Under the pieces are notes generated by a model. The model was not told where the DNA came from. It made no database searches and saw only the letters and a list, made by a program, of their open reading frames with translations. 64,000 nucleotides of DNA from the NCBI RefSeq assembly GCF_028453695.1, contig NC_135775.1, positions 16,278,545 through 16,342,544 of the forward strand, written 5' to 3'. The position numbers were made by a program, and so were the translations under genes. Source of the stretch: Augochlora pura (Eukaryota; Arthropoda; Insecta; Hymenoptera; Halictidae). Positions 25,001 to 37,300 of this stretch are shown here, one piece after another. Numbering within the stretch: the stretch's first letter is position 1; every line of letters begins with the position of its first letter.

Positions 25001-27301
25001 TTGGCGATAATTGCTTTCCAAGGAAAGCGAATGATTTTATAATGTTGCATTGCAACTGCACATAAATTAGAAAGCTTTCCGCAGAGGAGGAATTACAGGC
25101 TGGGAGCATAAAGGTTACTATATGGACGCGAGCGGGTCGTTCATCGGCGGATCGGGGACTATTTCAGAGAGGATTCCAGGAACGTTTCGAACAGAGAAAT
25201 CGAGAGACACGCTATGCTCCCATTTCAGCTGGTCGCATATATGGTCCTCATAGAGCCTGTTATCGTATCTGTTACTCTGTGGTAGAGTCGAGCATCTTAT
25301 CACAAACAAACAAACTCCTTTATGACGATTATACCCGGTTCTCTCGAATCGACCTTTCCTCGAACTGGTTGTCCAAGGGCGCGCCTCCTGATTCAAATCG
25401 AGGATTGTCCGAAATATTCCGCAGCCATTTCGCTCTTTTTTTTGTATTGTTTTGAATCCTTCCTCTTAAGAGATATCGCAAATCTAATGGCATACTCCCT
25501 CGATCATTCTTCCAGTTATCGAGAATGTAAAAAATTAATTCTACAAAACCTGTTCGGTTTGTCGCCGGAAGCAACAATCGCTAAAAGTGTGTCCAGGCTT
25601 TTAGTGGCTCGTGAAAATTAGAAGAGCGACATTCTTGCAGCATGTGCGAACGAATAAGTAAGTTTGTTTAATGATCTCTCGTGGAGGATATCTCCTAATT
25701 CCAGCATTTCTGAATAAAAAATGCCCAAGCAGACCATTTCGACACGTTTGTTAAATGTAGAATGCAGAAGACTATTTCCGTCCATTCGTTCTAAATTCGT
25801 ATCTATTCTATAAAGAAAATGTTTATTTTATTCTTAAAGCCATATTATTATTGTTAAAAACAAATTGGAAACATAAATTAATATATTTTTCATTCAATGT
25901 ATGGATTTTGAGAAAATAATTTTCAAACTGTGTTCGACTATCTTTACTATTTTAAGACGTTCTGATTTGATTTTTCCGATTAAATTTTATTCCTCTGCAT
26001 GCTGCATGGAAGTCCTGTACAGTGTACTTGTGTAATAGAAGAAAACATAGAAGAACCTTCGATACTCTGAGGCGTAATACGAATTAATTAATCGATGAAT
26101 TAGTGTGAATGGTAAACATTTGAATATACCGTCGTTCAAAGACTATGGTTAGCTAATGCGACTACGACATTCCAAAGGATTCAGCTTACTATTCTAGAAT
26201 AGCATAAATGAGAAGGAGAACATTTGTAGGAATGTTCATTTTCAAATTACAATTTTTCAGTTGAATAACTGTGCTCACACTCTGAATTTTAATGAAATTT
26301 CCTGTATAATTTAATTTAGTTACATAGATTTAGAAATAGAGAAAATAAAAATATATTTGAGGAAACTTTTTCATGTACAAAATTGTATCTTCTTGAATAA
26401 TTGTAATTACTATTTATAAATATATACTTTAAAAAATTTCCAGAAGGAAATTTCATTAAACAAATTTCATTTTAAAATATGTAGATAAACTTAGCTTTTT
26501 AATTTATCCTCTCTAATTTTAAAGATTTAATTTTTTCGAAAAATATAAAAAAATTGAAGTACTCTAATTATTTTAGTAGCATTTTTTAATTACATAAAAA
26601 CAAACTTAAATTTCCAAATCCAGTGTATGTTTATTAAACGAATTTAATGGTAATACATTTAAGCTATTTTAATGGTAATAATTTAAATAACACTTTTAAG
26701 AAATCAATATTTTAAATACCTATTTAGGCATATGCAGCTCTTTCAACTAAATGTGCAAAATGTGATTGATTGATGCAAAAACAATAGAGAAGTAACGTTA
26801 AATTAGGTATAGTAAATGAAAGCAGTCATATTTGTTAAATATTAACTCTTTTTTGAATTTTTATATCCATATTTATTATTCACATTTTATATTTTTATAT
26901 CCAGTTTGACTATGCCTTCCGAAAACATTATTTAACTTCTTAGCTTCCACCAGCTAACAGAAGGTATTAATTATTAGTACAATGCTAAAGAGAAGGTCAA
27001 TATGTATTTGAGAAATACATCTAAAAATAACTATAGAAAAATGAATAAGAATACGATTGAATTTACAGAGAATATTTAATTTACAAGGGCTAATGTTTTC
27101 ATGCTATGGAACATTTATTATAAAAAGAATAAAAAAAAAAGTTATGAATATATATGAAGATCAAAGTTAAATTCAGTAAAGTATGTACATTATTTAAGTA
27201 ATAGAGAATGACAATTTTTAATCATAAGAAAGAAACATATTTATCTTTTAAATTCGTGAAATATATATATTTGCATGCAATAGGGTTATATTTTACAGTG
27301 G

Positions 27302-28190
27302 CAGATTAAAGAAGTGAAAGAATATACATATCTAGCAGTCCCCTTCAGACATGTAAGTACATTTTATGGAGCCACAATAATTTTGTAGTAAAAGCAAAAC
27401 CTGCATTTGAAACAATATGGAAACTACTCATACTATCAAGATCTAAGACCTCGTACGCAGCAAAAAAACTGAACGGTGTTATAGTAAAGGCAACCTTACT
27501 ATATAGTGCAGGAATCTGGGGCCTGAACCATACAGAGGCACTGGAAGAAATGCAAACAGACTTCCTGAAAAGACTAATGAGCGCACCCAGATATATTCCA
27601 GGGTATATGGTAGGAGCATAATCAGGAGTAATAAAATTAGAGCTAGAGTTAATCAAGGGAGCAATAAGATACTGAAACAAACTGGAAAGCTTAAACGATA
27701 AAAGATCTTTGAATAAATACTAGGGAAGACAAAAACTATGGTAACATCTTAATTAGAAGACAATTTGGGTCACATAAGATCAAATTCCAAAAGTTCTGTA
27801 TCGATATCAATAACATACCTTGTACATTAGAAGGAGAGGAGACATTAACCAATATCCAAATATAAATATTGTGAAATTTGCAAAGAAATAATTGTACAAA
27901 CTAGATTAATGGATAAAATTACATGGAACTTAACAGAGTCAAAGTCTAATCATACAAAGAATGTGAACTGCCTTATCTGCAACTTCAACTTATATTATAT
28001 TCACAAACAAAATATAAAACATATCTTATGGAATGTTGTAGAGAATATGAACCATGATATTATTATGGACCATATACGAACCATGATATTAATAATCAAT
28101 AATAAAATTACCAACTTAGTTATCAAATGTAACTATATCTTTTATTTTATAGACCTATGTAAATATATTATTATGAGTTATAAAGATTAC
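27302..28190 (+). pseudogene. Decayed LINE retrotransposon, 3' end of reverse transcriptase ORF
   Basis: In the plus direction the conceptual translation resembles the region after the catalytic core of a non-LTR retrotransposon reverse transcriptase: KEYTYLAVPF, then ATLLYSAGIWGLN, then EMQTDFLKRLMSAPRYIPGYMV, then IKLELELIKGAIRY. The frame changes after about 27350, stops interrupt it near 27618 and 27675, and it continues with CLICNFN and IKHILWN near 27975-28035, like the Cys/His segment at the end of such ORFs. Beyond this it decays into AT-rich sequence with a short duplication of GAACCATGATATTA near 28058-28090. No catalytic YxDD motif and no 5' part was seen, so this is a 5'-truncated dead copy. 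The minus-strand open frame at 27345-27680 is its shadow. Confidence 0.75.
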
Positions 28191-28199
28191 TATTTGTAA

Positions 28200-30030
28200 A
28201 GGACAATAATATTTTTCTTGCACACAAGTATAATTTTTAATAACACAGAAACATGCAAGAATTCCAAAAATGAAAATCTTTCACAGCTACATTGGTAAAT
28301 ATGGCAAATGTTTGTGGTATATAAAATCATTGACATATCAGGTTTCAGAAAAAAACGGGATTAAGATGTTTACCAATTTCGTGAGTACTTGGAGTTGTAT
28401 ACTTATCAATTAAGATTAATACTGACGCATACCTTATTCAATGGACAGCTTTTTGTGTTACATGTAATATCAAGATAACAAACAGTAAGAAGTACTATGA
28501 AAGATAAATATTACGTCATGTTTTCAGTAGGGGGTTAAATCAATGTTACAATAATTAGTAACATCTACTGAAAAATTAATTTTAAAAAATTACGCTTTCT
28601 TTCGCTATACCGGTTCTTTGAAATTTCCATTTTTTTTCGTGACACGTACTTATAATAATTCAATAATTTACATGGAAAGTGACAGATGGAGGAAAAGATA
28701 TAAAATTTGCATGATGTAAAAATAAACATTTAGAAGGATAAAGGTGAACGTACCTTCTATGTCCGTTCTGAAAGCGTCTCCTTCTTCGTACACGCACAGT
28801 TACAACAGCAGAATGGACACTTAAGTCTTGAACAGTTGCACCAATGTTTCTTCATCTATGAAGTATTGAATTTTAAGACTATCACGGATCGTTTTCACTG
28901 GTTTTACATTTGTAAAATTGTTTGTGCGTGCGTTTCGTTTCGAAAATTGTTTTGTAGCGTCTCGAACGAGCTTGCTCCGCCATTGGCGTTGCTAGTTCGA
29001 GGAATTAACAACAGAGTGAGCTCGATTGACAGCGATGCAATTCTTTTCAAATTTCAAATCGAAGAATCGAACACCAATTGGAAATAAAGGTTTATATACG
29101 CAGTACATTTTACTAAAATTTAGTTAACAGTGTAGTATAGTTTTACAAATCCTGTAGCTCATTATGGTTCGTACGAATTGCAGATACAATTGATTAAATA
29201 AATAATGTAGTGTTGAAATCAAGAAGCTTGTTAAGAGTTTGAAATTTACGAAAGTTGAATTCATAGCTGACTGATTTGAAGAACAGAAGAATGTTATGAC
29301 AGCATCATTATCATCACAACTATGTAAGTAGTATAACCTGTAAATTGATTTACATATTTCGAAATATACGGGCAGGAATAGAAGGATAATATTTGATAAT
29401 CAAAACTACAATGAGTGCTGTATATAATTTATAATATGTCAGCATTTGTTACTAAATACAGATGATACGACTTAGCAACTATTATCAAATATGGTTTTCC
29501 GTAGAAATATGAATATTTACAATTTGTACATTTTCCATGAAATTAAATGCTATCGCGAAAGTATTATTTACATTTATTTAATTCTTTATTCCGCCATAAA
29601 TATATTTCACTGATAACAAAATTGATCAACATGTTCAGCGTTTAAAAAAATATTTACACACTTGGTACTATTCGTAATAGATTTATGTAAAGAATTAACA
29701 CCTTAACACGATTTGCATTTCTAGTACATCACAACAAAAATGACATGTATTTAAACGAATAACATTTCAAATAATGAAAAAATAGACAAAATCTTGTGAT
29801 CGTCAAATATGTTCGAAATTACAATTTTTGTAACAGACTTTTAATAGTTTGCGTGTGTGTATCTCTATATTTTTAGTATCTTGTTTATAGCTTTCCCGAG
29901 ATTAACACTGTAAATTTTTCTGTCTTATTAAATCAAGTTTTTTGCCAGTCTTATTTAAAAACAATTTTATATACCTTTTCTTAGATATAATTTTTTGTTC
30001 GATTTGTAAATCTATTTTGTTACAATCCAA
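28200..30030. other. AT-rich gene-free stretch
   Basis: Nothing coding was recognised. A GC-richer patch at 28.75-29.08 kb holds an open frame on the plus strand (28836-29087) without any recognisable domain. Confidence 0.5.
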
Positions 30031-30039
30031 CTACTAAGA

Positions 30040-30660
30040 CAGTGCAACATGTTCTTCAACGAGAGTATATGCTGTTCTTCTTTGGCAGTGCATTTTAACT
30101 CGTTGTTCTACTAAAAATAATGTCGCCCTTTTGTATCTAATCGGACAACTATTTCGGAGAAATTATTGCGCAACGGTTTAATGTAACATTTGGCATTCAC
30201 CGTGCCATCGAGAAATGCGAATCTTTCATTGTATAACAATGTCACCACAACATTTAATGATCAAGTTATGTAGTTGAGATCTTATTTCGCAGAGTGTTGT
30301 GTCCCAATTTTTTTCATACGACCTTTTGCCGTCTATTCGAATAAAAATTATGTTTTTCTCTCGTAGCAATGTCATGACTAATGCACTAATGTTCTCTCCA
30401 AATAATGACATAATATTTGTAGACAACTTTGATACTTTTCTGTAGCATGTTAAATGTTCTAATTAGTAAAGGTACTTTAGATCACGAGATTTTCTTATTT
30501 TTTCGATTATTTATAAATGGTACGATATCACCGTATGTAAACGTACTTATTGACTTTGAATAATGAAGATATACGCTCTGTTAAAGCAGTATTTCTTTAC
30601 AAAATGTTATCACGAAAAATTCGGGTGTACAAATTATTTTTCAACACGCTGTATATCAAT
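30040..30660 (-). pseudogene. Possible Tc1/mariner-type transposase relic
   Basis: On the minus strand, around 30140-30240, a broken frame reads NERFAFLDGTVNAKCYIKPL, resembling the hydrophobic-(D/E)GTVN-x-x-x-Y-I segment of Tc1/mariner DDE transposases. It then stops near 30110 (tandem TAG). An open frame immediately upstream (30226-30426) may be the shifted preceding part. At about 30655 the minus strand starts TACAGCGTGTTGAAAAATAA, which looks like the terminus of a TA-flanked element. No full DDE set and no matching second terminus were found. The family assignment is tentative. Confidence 0.35.
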
Positions 30661-30936
30661 TTTGATGCATTTAGGAATACATACGTGGTAGTGTATTTAA
30701 CTTTATTCATTTATCTTTCGATGGAACATTGCTTTGTTGCAATGATAGAAATGATTTGTTTCTCTCTTAAATTCAGTACGGCAGTGGTGTTCTTCAATGG
30801 TATTCCTAAATTCATTAAAATTTGATAAATATTTTCGAGAAGTCGGTTCTTGGCGCCATCTACCGACACATTAGTGCAACTGTTACGGCATTCGTAACGG
30901 TTACCTCATAAGATAAATTCGAAATAAAAGATTTCC

Positions 30937-30942
30937 TTTATT
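30937..30942 (-). promoter_or_regulatory. Candidate poly(A) signal for the myosuppressin receptor gene
   Basis: TTTATT on the plus strand is AATAAA on the minus strand, about 240 bases beyond the receptor stop codon at 31183-31185. It would give a short 3' UTR. The hexamer is common in this AT-rich DNA, so the true cleavage site may be elsewhere. Confidence 0.3.
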
Positions 30943-31182
30943 AAAAACATTAATAAAAAAACCATTAGAGTTACGTTCTCATTGATGTATATGTAGAAAT
31001 AACTATTTTACAAAATTAATAACTATGGCTTCGTATCGGATGCCTAATAGAAAGGAGAATGTTATGAGATAACAGATTGTTAAGTACATAAAATTTGTTA
31101 TTCAAGGAACTGATTCTTAACGATTCAGTGTTTCTGGTGGACGAAAACATAGTCGAAGAAAGGTCCACCATTTCCTTTCTAA

Positions 31183-31388
31183 CTACACTTGCGTCACTTG
31201 CGTTACCGTATGATTTGTCCCTGTATGCCCATTGTTGTCTATAAGAATCTGTTTTCCTGTATTCCTGGTGATTCTCCAGTTCTTACAAAAGAGCTCGTTA
31301 AACGTTTTTCGGAATTGTCTGCTCATTGTGCAGTAAAGGATGAAATTTATAGCGGAATTGACCAGGGTCAACATATCGATAACGTCAC
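31183..31388 (-). CDS. Receptor coding exon 4: TM7 and cytoplasmic tail
   Basis: After TTTTCAG the exon reads GDVIDMLTLVNSAINFILYCTMSRQFRKTFNELF, which is TM7 (NSAINFILY in place of NPxxY) and helix 8. A short polar tail follows, ending VTQVTQV at residue 390. The last three residues T-Q-V fit the class I PDZ-ligand pattern (S/T-x-hydrophobic). Confidence 0.9.
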
Positions 31389-34300
31389 CTGAAAATCGAA
31401 AAAATTAATTGTATATGTGATTACGATTAATAACTCAGTATAAATGAATATAAGAAAATGGTAAATATATGTAAAATATATTTCGATAACTATACAATTT
31501 AACAGTGCTGATTTCAACGGTCTTGATACATATCATCAAAGTTATCATCCTAAACAGTTCAGAACAAAGTTGATGATATAGGGATTCAATTGTCTCGAAA
31601 TTTAATATATTCATGTTATATATAAAGAAATACATTTACTATATTTCTTTCAAATCATTAGGTACATTGATTTCGATATTTTCGCTTTACAGAAAGTCTT
31701 TTTTTATAGTGATATATATTCAATTTTATTGTGCTGAAATTGGAAAATAGAATCTCAATTTTGTAGTAAATGAATCAAGTAAATAATACGTTTAATAAAA
31801 CTACAATGCGATGTAAAGTACGGTAATATTAATTTAATGCCTATTTGAAAATATTAATTAACGTCTTTTCTGCATAAAGAAAAAATATTTATATACGCAG
31901 AGTTTAGTATGTTTTCAGATTAGAAATCAGAGTTTCTCTTAACTGTACAAACAGTTTCTATGCTTTAAACTTTCTCCTAGATGCAGCATGCTTTTAGCCG
32001 TGATACAATGCAACTCCCTTTCACATACATGAAAAATCAATTATCGTATAAAATACTGTTTCCCTCTACAGGACATACGTTTTTGTTCTTTTATAAATAA
32101 AGTTAGAGCTACTAAAAAATAAGTGCGCCAGCTGTTTACTTATGATTACGCAGAATGGTGAACATTATTTTCATGTGTGTAATCTTTTACTGAGAACATG
32201 ATCAACATTTAGAGATATCACTACAAATGTTTTTCGATATTGTTTTCTCACCAACCTTATCTTTTTTAGAAATTTTTTCTTTATATAAAATAATTTTGTA
32301 TGGAAATTCTGTTGTTTTTCTCATTGTGTGGAATTTCTAAAAAATTCAACTTTAGAAGATATTAGAGAAACTGAGAATGAAGGTATGATATTTCTCAAAT
32401 TCATACTAGATGTTACTATACAAAAATGGTTAAAATTTGTTGTATATTATTATTGCTAACTTTCCGATAAAATATTACACATAAAAATGAATCTATAACT
32501 AATATTTTGTACATATCCTTGATTCGATTTTTGTTTTGTTATTGTACTTTGTTCTACAGTCACGGATAGAATTAAAATTCTTCTTTTAATTTGTTAACAA
32601 GACTTGTTGACAAGGTTTCATGATAAATCAGTCGAGTCTTTATATGTATAAAGGTGGATTTATATTTCTGCCTGATTAGTTCAGTTCTAATGTAATATAA
32701 TATAGAGGAAATAATTACTCTTTAAATAAATAAATATACATTTTTTGTTGTGTATATAAAAACCTAAAGCAGAATTTTCCTCTAAAACTGCCATCCCCCA
32801 AAAACTACTGCCTATAGCTTATTTACCCTGCATCTAAATCCGCCTGTGTATAGATGAACTTAATATAAAATCTAAATGAATCTATAAATCAACCTAATAT
32901 AATAAAATCAATGAGCAAGAAGGAGAGGATGTTTTAATTTTATAAAATCTTAACAACGACTAACGATTTTACAAATATTCGGATCGCTCCCTTCAAATTA
33001 TACACACAATGTGCATTATGCATTGTGCGAGTTATTGTCTATCAACATTTAAGTGCGCAATCGTCCCATAAGGTCACGTCTTCCCTTGCTCGTCTCCACG
33101 GTATATCCTCTTTCCACATCACCATTTTAGCCAATAAGGACATAGACAAAATAACTGCCAACATTTCCAAGGATCGTACGAGTCAGGAAACATTAACTCT
33201 GCAACGGACGCACTATCGTAAAGTTTACGATAACGATCTTTTGTATTATTATGCTTCTTTCTGAACATCGGCAACACTCTAACCAATTTCTACTCTTTGT
33301 TTTACTGTTAGGGTTATAAAAGCAATTTCCGTTTCACTCTGTTTATTATCGCGAAAAGTCTCTTTTTCTGGCAATCCTAATTTGATATCGATTCTTTTAT
33401 ATGAATACTATATTTTTCATGTTTCTGTATTCTCTTTTTTATACAGAGTTGAAGTCGTAAGCAAAGGGTTACGAATTGGTGCTTCCATTCTTCGTTAGTT
33501 TAACTGGTATAATAATTTTCTCAAAAATTTCTGGTATTATATACCAGATAATAAGATATATAATATATATATCTTATTGATATTTTATTTTTAGCTAGTG
33601 TATAAAATTATCAGAAGTCGTAAAAATTAAACTTTTATCACAAAACGAAATAGAAGTGCAATGTTGTCCATATGTAATTGTAGACGATGGCTTACGGCAA
33701 TATACATTTCATTCTACAGGAAAAATGTTTAGGTGTGTTGAATTACCATAACGTTACGTATTGATGACAAGAATGCGCGGTTCTTTTGTTCGACAACATA
33801 AGACCTCCAGTTGTTTCTTTTGCTCATAAAAATATAAAAGATGACAAATTGGAAGTTCTACCACATTCACCTTATACATATTATAGTCCTGTCACTTTAT
33901 TGGCTATTACTTATCCTTTCCTATGTCACTCTTCCTCGCGAAGAAATACTTCAAGAACGATGCTGTGCTAATTGTGGTAGTTAGCTCACTCTGTGCAAAT
34001 AAAGCTCAAGATTTGTATTTAAATGGAATGTTCAAGTTTGTTGAGCGTATCGAAAAAATTGTAGGAGTAAGTGATGATTCACTTGCTTAATGAAGTTACA
34101 TTTCAAAAAAGTTCTATCAATATATGTACTGGGTGAGCATCATTAACTGCCGTTTAAAAATAACTGGTAAACGGTTTACTTTATGAAAAAAGTGTCAGGT
34201 GTATGTTTTACGTTCTTTTACGAAGAATGCGTTAATAATGCAAGAAAACAGTTTTTTACTAAATTTTTCAAAGGTATTTGAAGGCTATTTTAATTATTTT

Positions 34301-37300
34301 AAATAGAATATTGTATTTTTGTTTCATTATAATAAAAGAGTGTAAAAAAGACGAATTCAAAATAGTATTTACAAGTGATTTTAAAGTGACTTTACAAATT
34401 GTAAAAAATTTCTTTTAAATATAAACGAACATGAGACTGTATAAATTATTTTTAAATCTGATACAGTAAATTTTAATGGAGCCTCAGACTTTGCATGCGA
34501 GTTGAAAGGGTTAAGGCTTGGTCATAATGTTTGTGCTTTCAATAAGAGTCTTATATTTCATGATCTTAAGAACATTATTGCAAAGTTCTAAATAAAATTT
34601 CGTCAAACTATCGAAGTATAACTGGTTAGATATTTGCAAGCGCCGGGTGTTCCATATATGGAAGCCCTTTAAGTGGGAACTTAAATTGTCGCTTAACTTG
34701 ACTATTACCTAACTATTAGCTTCTAACAGCATACGAACACGTGGGAAGGATATGGTGCACCCGATTCGCCGCTCGATAAGTGCAAATTCGCCACGAAAAT
34801 TCCGCGTTGTTATGTCTGCTGTTGATATCGCAAGAGATTCATGATATACAATGAAAATGATACAATATATTTTAGAATTAATTAGTTATATGGTTTTATT
34901 AACAGAAAGATTCTAAAAGTCAAAAGATTCGATTATAAGAAAGAAACTATCTTCTCTGTTTGCATAATCATTAATTTCGTTATATCTGGCTCCGAAATTA
35001 TTTACGTTATGAAAAATATTTCCCGTTCAATTAGTTGTAAAGCTAAATATTTATGAAGCTTGTCAGATTTTATTTCGTTTAAAATGATGACAATCATAAA
35101 CATAAGTAGATTAATTAAGAAAAAGTAAAAGCATTTAAAGAAATTTAAAACGCTGTTGTTTTATTTGCAACGTAATAAGTTAATTAAAGATAGAAATTTC
35201 TATGTAGTTTCTGAGTCTTGAAATTAACGCAGACAATTTTTATTTTTGCATAAAAGTCCGCAGTCTGCTCGCGTATATTGCTAGAATAAATAAACAGGTG
35301 ATAGGCAGCTTAAGCTGCTACAGGTCTTATATCAATTTGCAGAACCCTTAGGTTGTATGGAACCATTAGGTGCAGGAAATAGCATGCTAGGGAAGTGTCT
35401 GTTGGAGCAAAGTCACGTAAAAAATGCGACGCACGTTGTATGTGTGCCAGCGAAAAACAGAATCTCTGCGTCAATGTAAATGATTTCTACGTAAAATTTC
35501 ACGTAAATTTTTTAAAAAATTTGTTACGTTATAATTACAAAGTATTTTAAATTTTAAATAAATTAGTTTTTGTGAAGGTCGTCATGTTTCGTATTATCAT
35601 GTATGCTTTCTGCGTACAAAATGATATTAATCATAAAATGAATTTACTAGTTCTATGAAGACATACAAAAACAAAATGTTTTTAGTTATATTTGGTAAAT
35701 TATTCAGGACGAAAACACACAAAAAAATAAAATTGTCGCATTATATTAAGGGACATTATTCAAAATAAAAATAGGGGAATTAAAAATTTCCTAGTTCTAT
35801 TAGAAAAATGGTTAAAAACGACGACGATCTAATTAATATAACTGTGAAAGAAAACGCAGTATAAGGGCTTAATTTGATTGCTGAAAATTGAGTAAATGGT
35901 TAATTGGGTAACGATTTAAATGCGCCCTGTCAAAATGACCCGGTAAATGCAGTCCGAGAGTTAATATTAAAATAATGTTTAGAGTGTAATATCTTTTAAA
36001 ATAGATTGAGATATCCTTGCAGTACCAAAGAGATAACCATTGCGTCAAAGCTGAATACTATTGTCGACTGGGCGTGCCTTGCGAAACTATTTCGTTTGTA
36101 TTCAGAAAACGGAACGTGATGCCGAACTTCTATCCTCGCCATACGTGAGCTGATGCTCCCTTCGTCGAGTGATATAAGTAAATTTCCACCTGCATGTTTA
36201 ATTATCGAAACAAAGTCGGAATTATCCGCAGAAGTAATTTTAAACTGTGCCATCTGGTTCAGAAACTTCCACATAATAATGCTATGCAAATTAGAGATAT
36301 CGAATATTGCACATGAGGTTTTAAAGAATTCATAATATACATTTAAAGAACGATACATTTAGGGATAATTATTCAACTTTAATTCATTGGATATAGATTG
36401 TGATGCAAACTTTAAGGAATTTTGATGATTACATAATTATTATTGTTATAAAATAGTATAAACAATTTACTTTTAGCGGTCTATTATACTATACTGAACG
36501 AACTAAATATTACTGGCACTTTAAAAATATAAAAGAGTTATACTAATATTATCAATGATAATTTTTAATCTCCTGGTCTTGGTTTAATTAATCAAATGAC
36601 ATTGATATTGTGAGAAATTATATAAATTAAACCCTTATCTTTAGGGTTTTGACAACAAGAAATGGATTTTCAACAAAGTTTTATAAACATTTGAATTTGT
36701 CCGAAGAAGAAGTACAACATTTTTTAATTCATTTTGAAATTATATCGTTTATACTTAAAGCATGAAATAACAATCGTAGTAAAATTTAGGATGACTATTA
36801 CATTAATAATTTTCAATCGCTTTTAGCATTTTTGCATGGAAGATTAATGAACATGTAGTGATATCAGAATAAAATTAATCGTACAGATTTTAATTTTCGT
36901 GCACATACTATACATAGAAGAGCAGTCATCCTGCTCTAAAAGATTAATATTACGCATTTGGAACAGAGGCGAGGCAAAGGCTGTATTGTTTTCCACATAA
37001 CGCTACTCCTTTCTCATGGAAATTGCAACAATTATGCGCTATTAAAACACTGACGTAAAGCAACAGAATAAATTACATGTGACAATATAGGGTGACCTGT
37101 CCAGTGAACGAACACTTAAGCTGCATGTTTGTTAAAATGATCGTTCATGAATCGTTATATGATCCCCTAAATAATATTATCCTAAGCGAGATTCTTTACT
37201 ACTCAGTTCGTACATCCCCGAACACAATTCTAGCATTTTTTCGTAGTTCAGAGCGCATTTTAATGTAATCGATTTGAATAGGTTTATATTAGCTTTTAAA

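Larger units (their letters stand above)
12961..27301. other. Gene-free intergenic region with GC-richer islands
   Basis: No exon of a known gene was recognised. Most of the sequence is AT-rich. It is interrupted by islands of higher GC and CpG near 15.65-16.0, 18.05-18.4, 20.7-21.06 and 25.08-25.64 kb. In these, open frames occur on both strands, for example 15624-15989 minus, 18115-18339 plus and 20708-21022 plus, but none has an identifiable domain and overlapping frames on opposite strands cannot all be genes. A short direct duplication of an AGAATCAATRTCTCTTG unit lies near 13608-13650. Two GA-rich tracts are listed separately. Confidence 0.5.
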
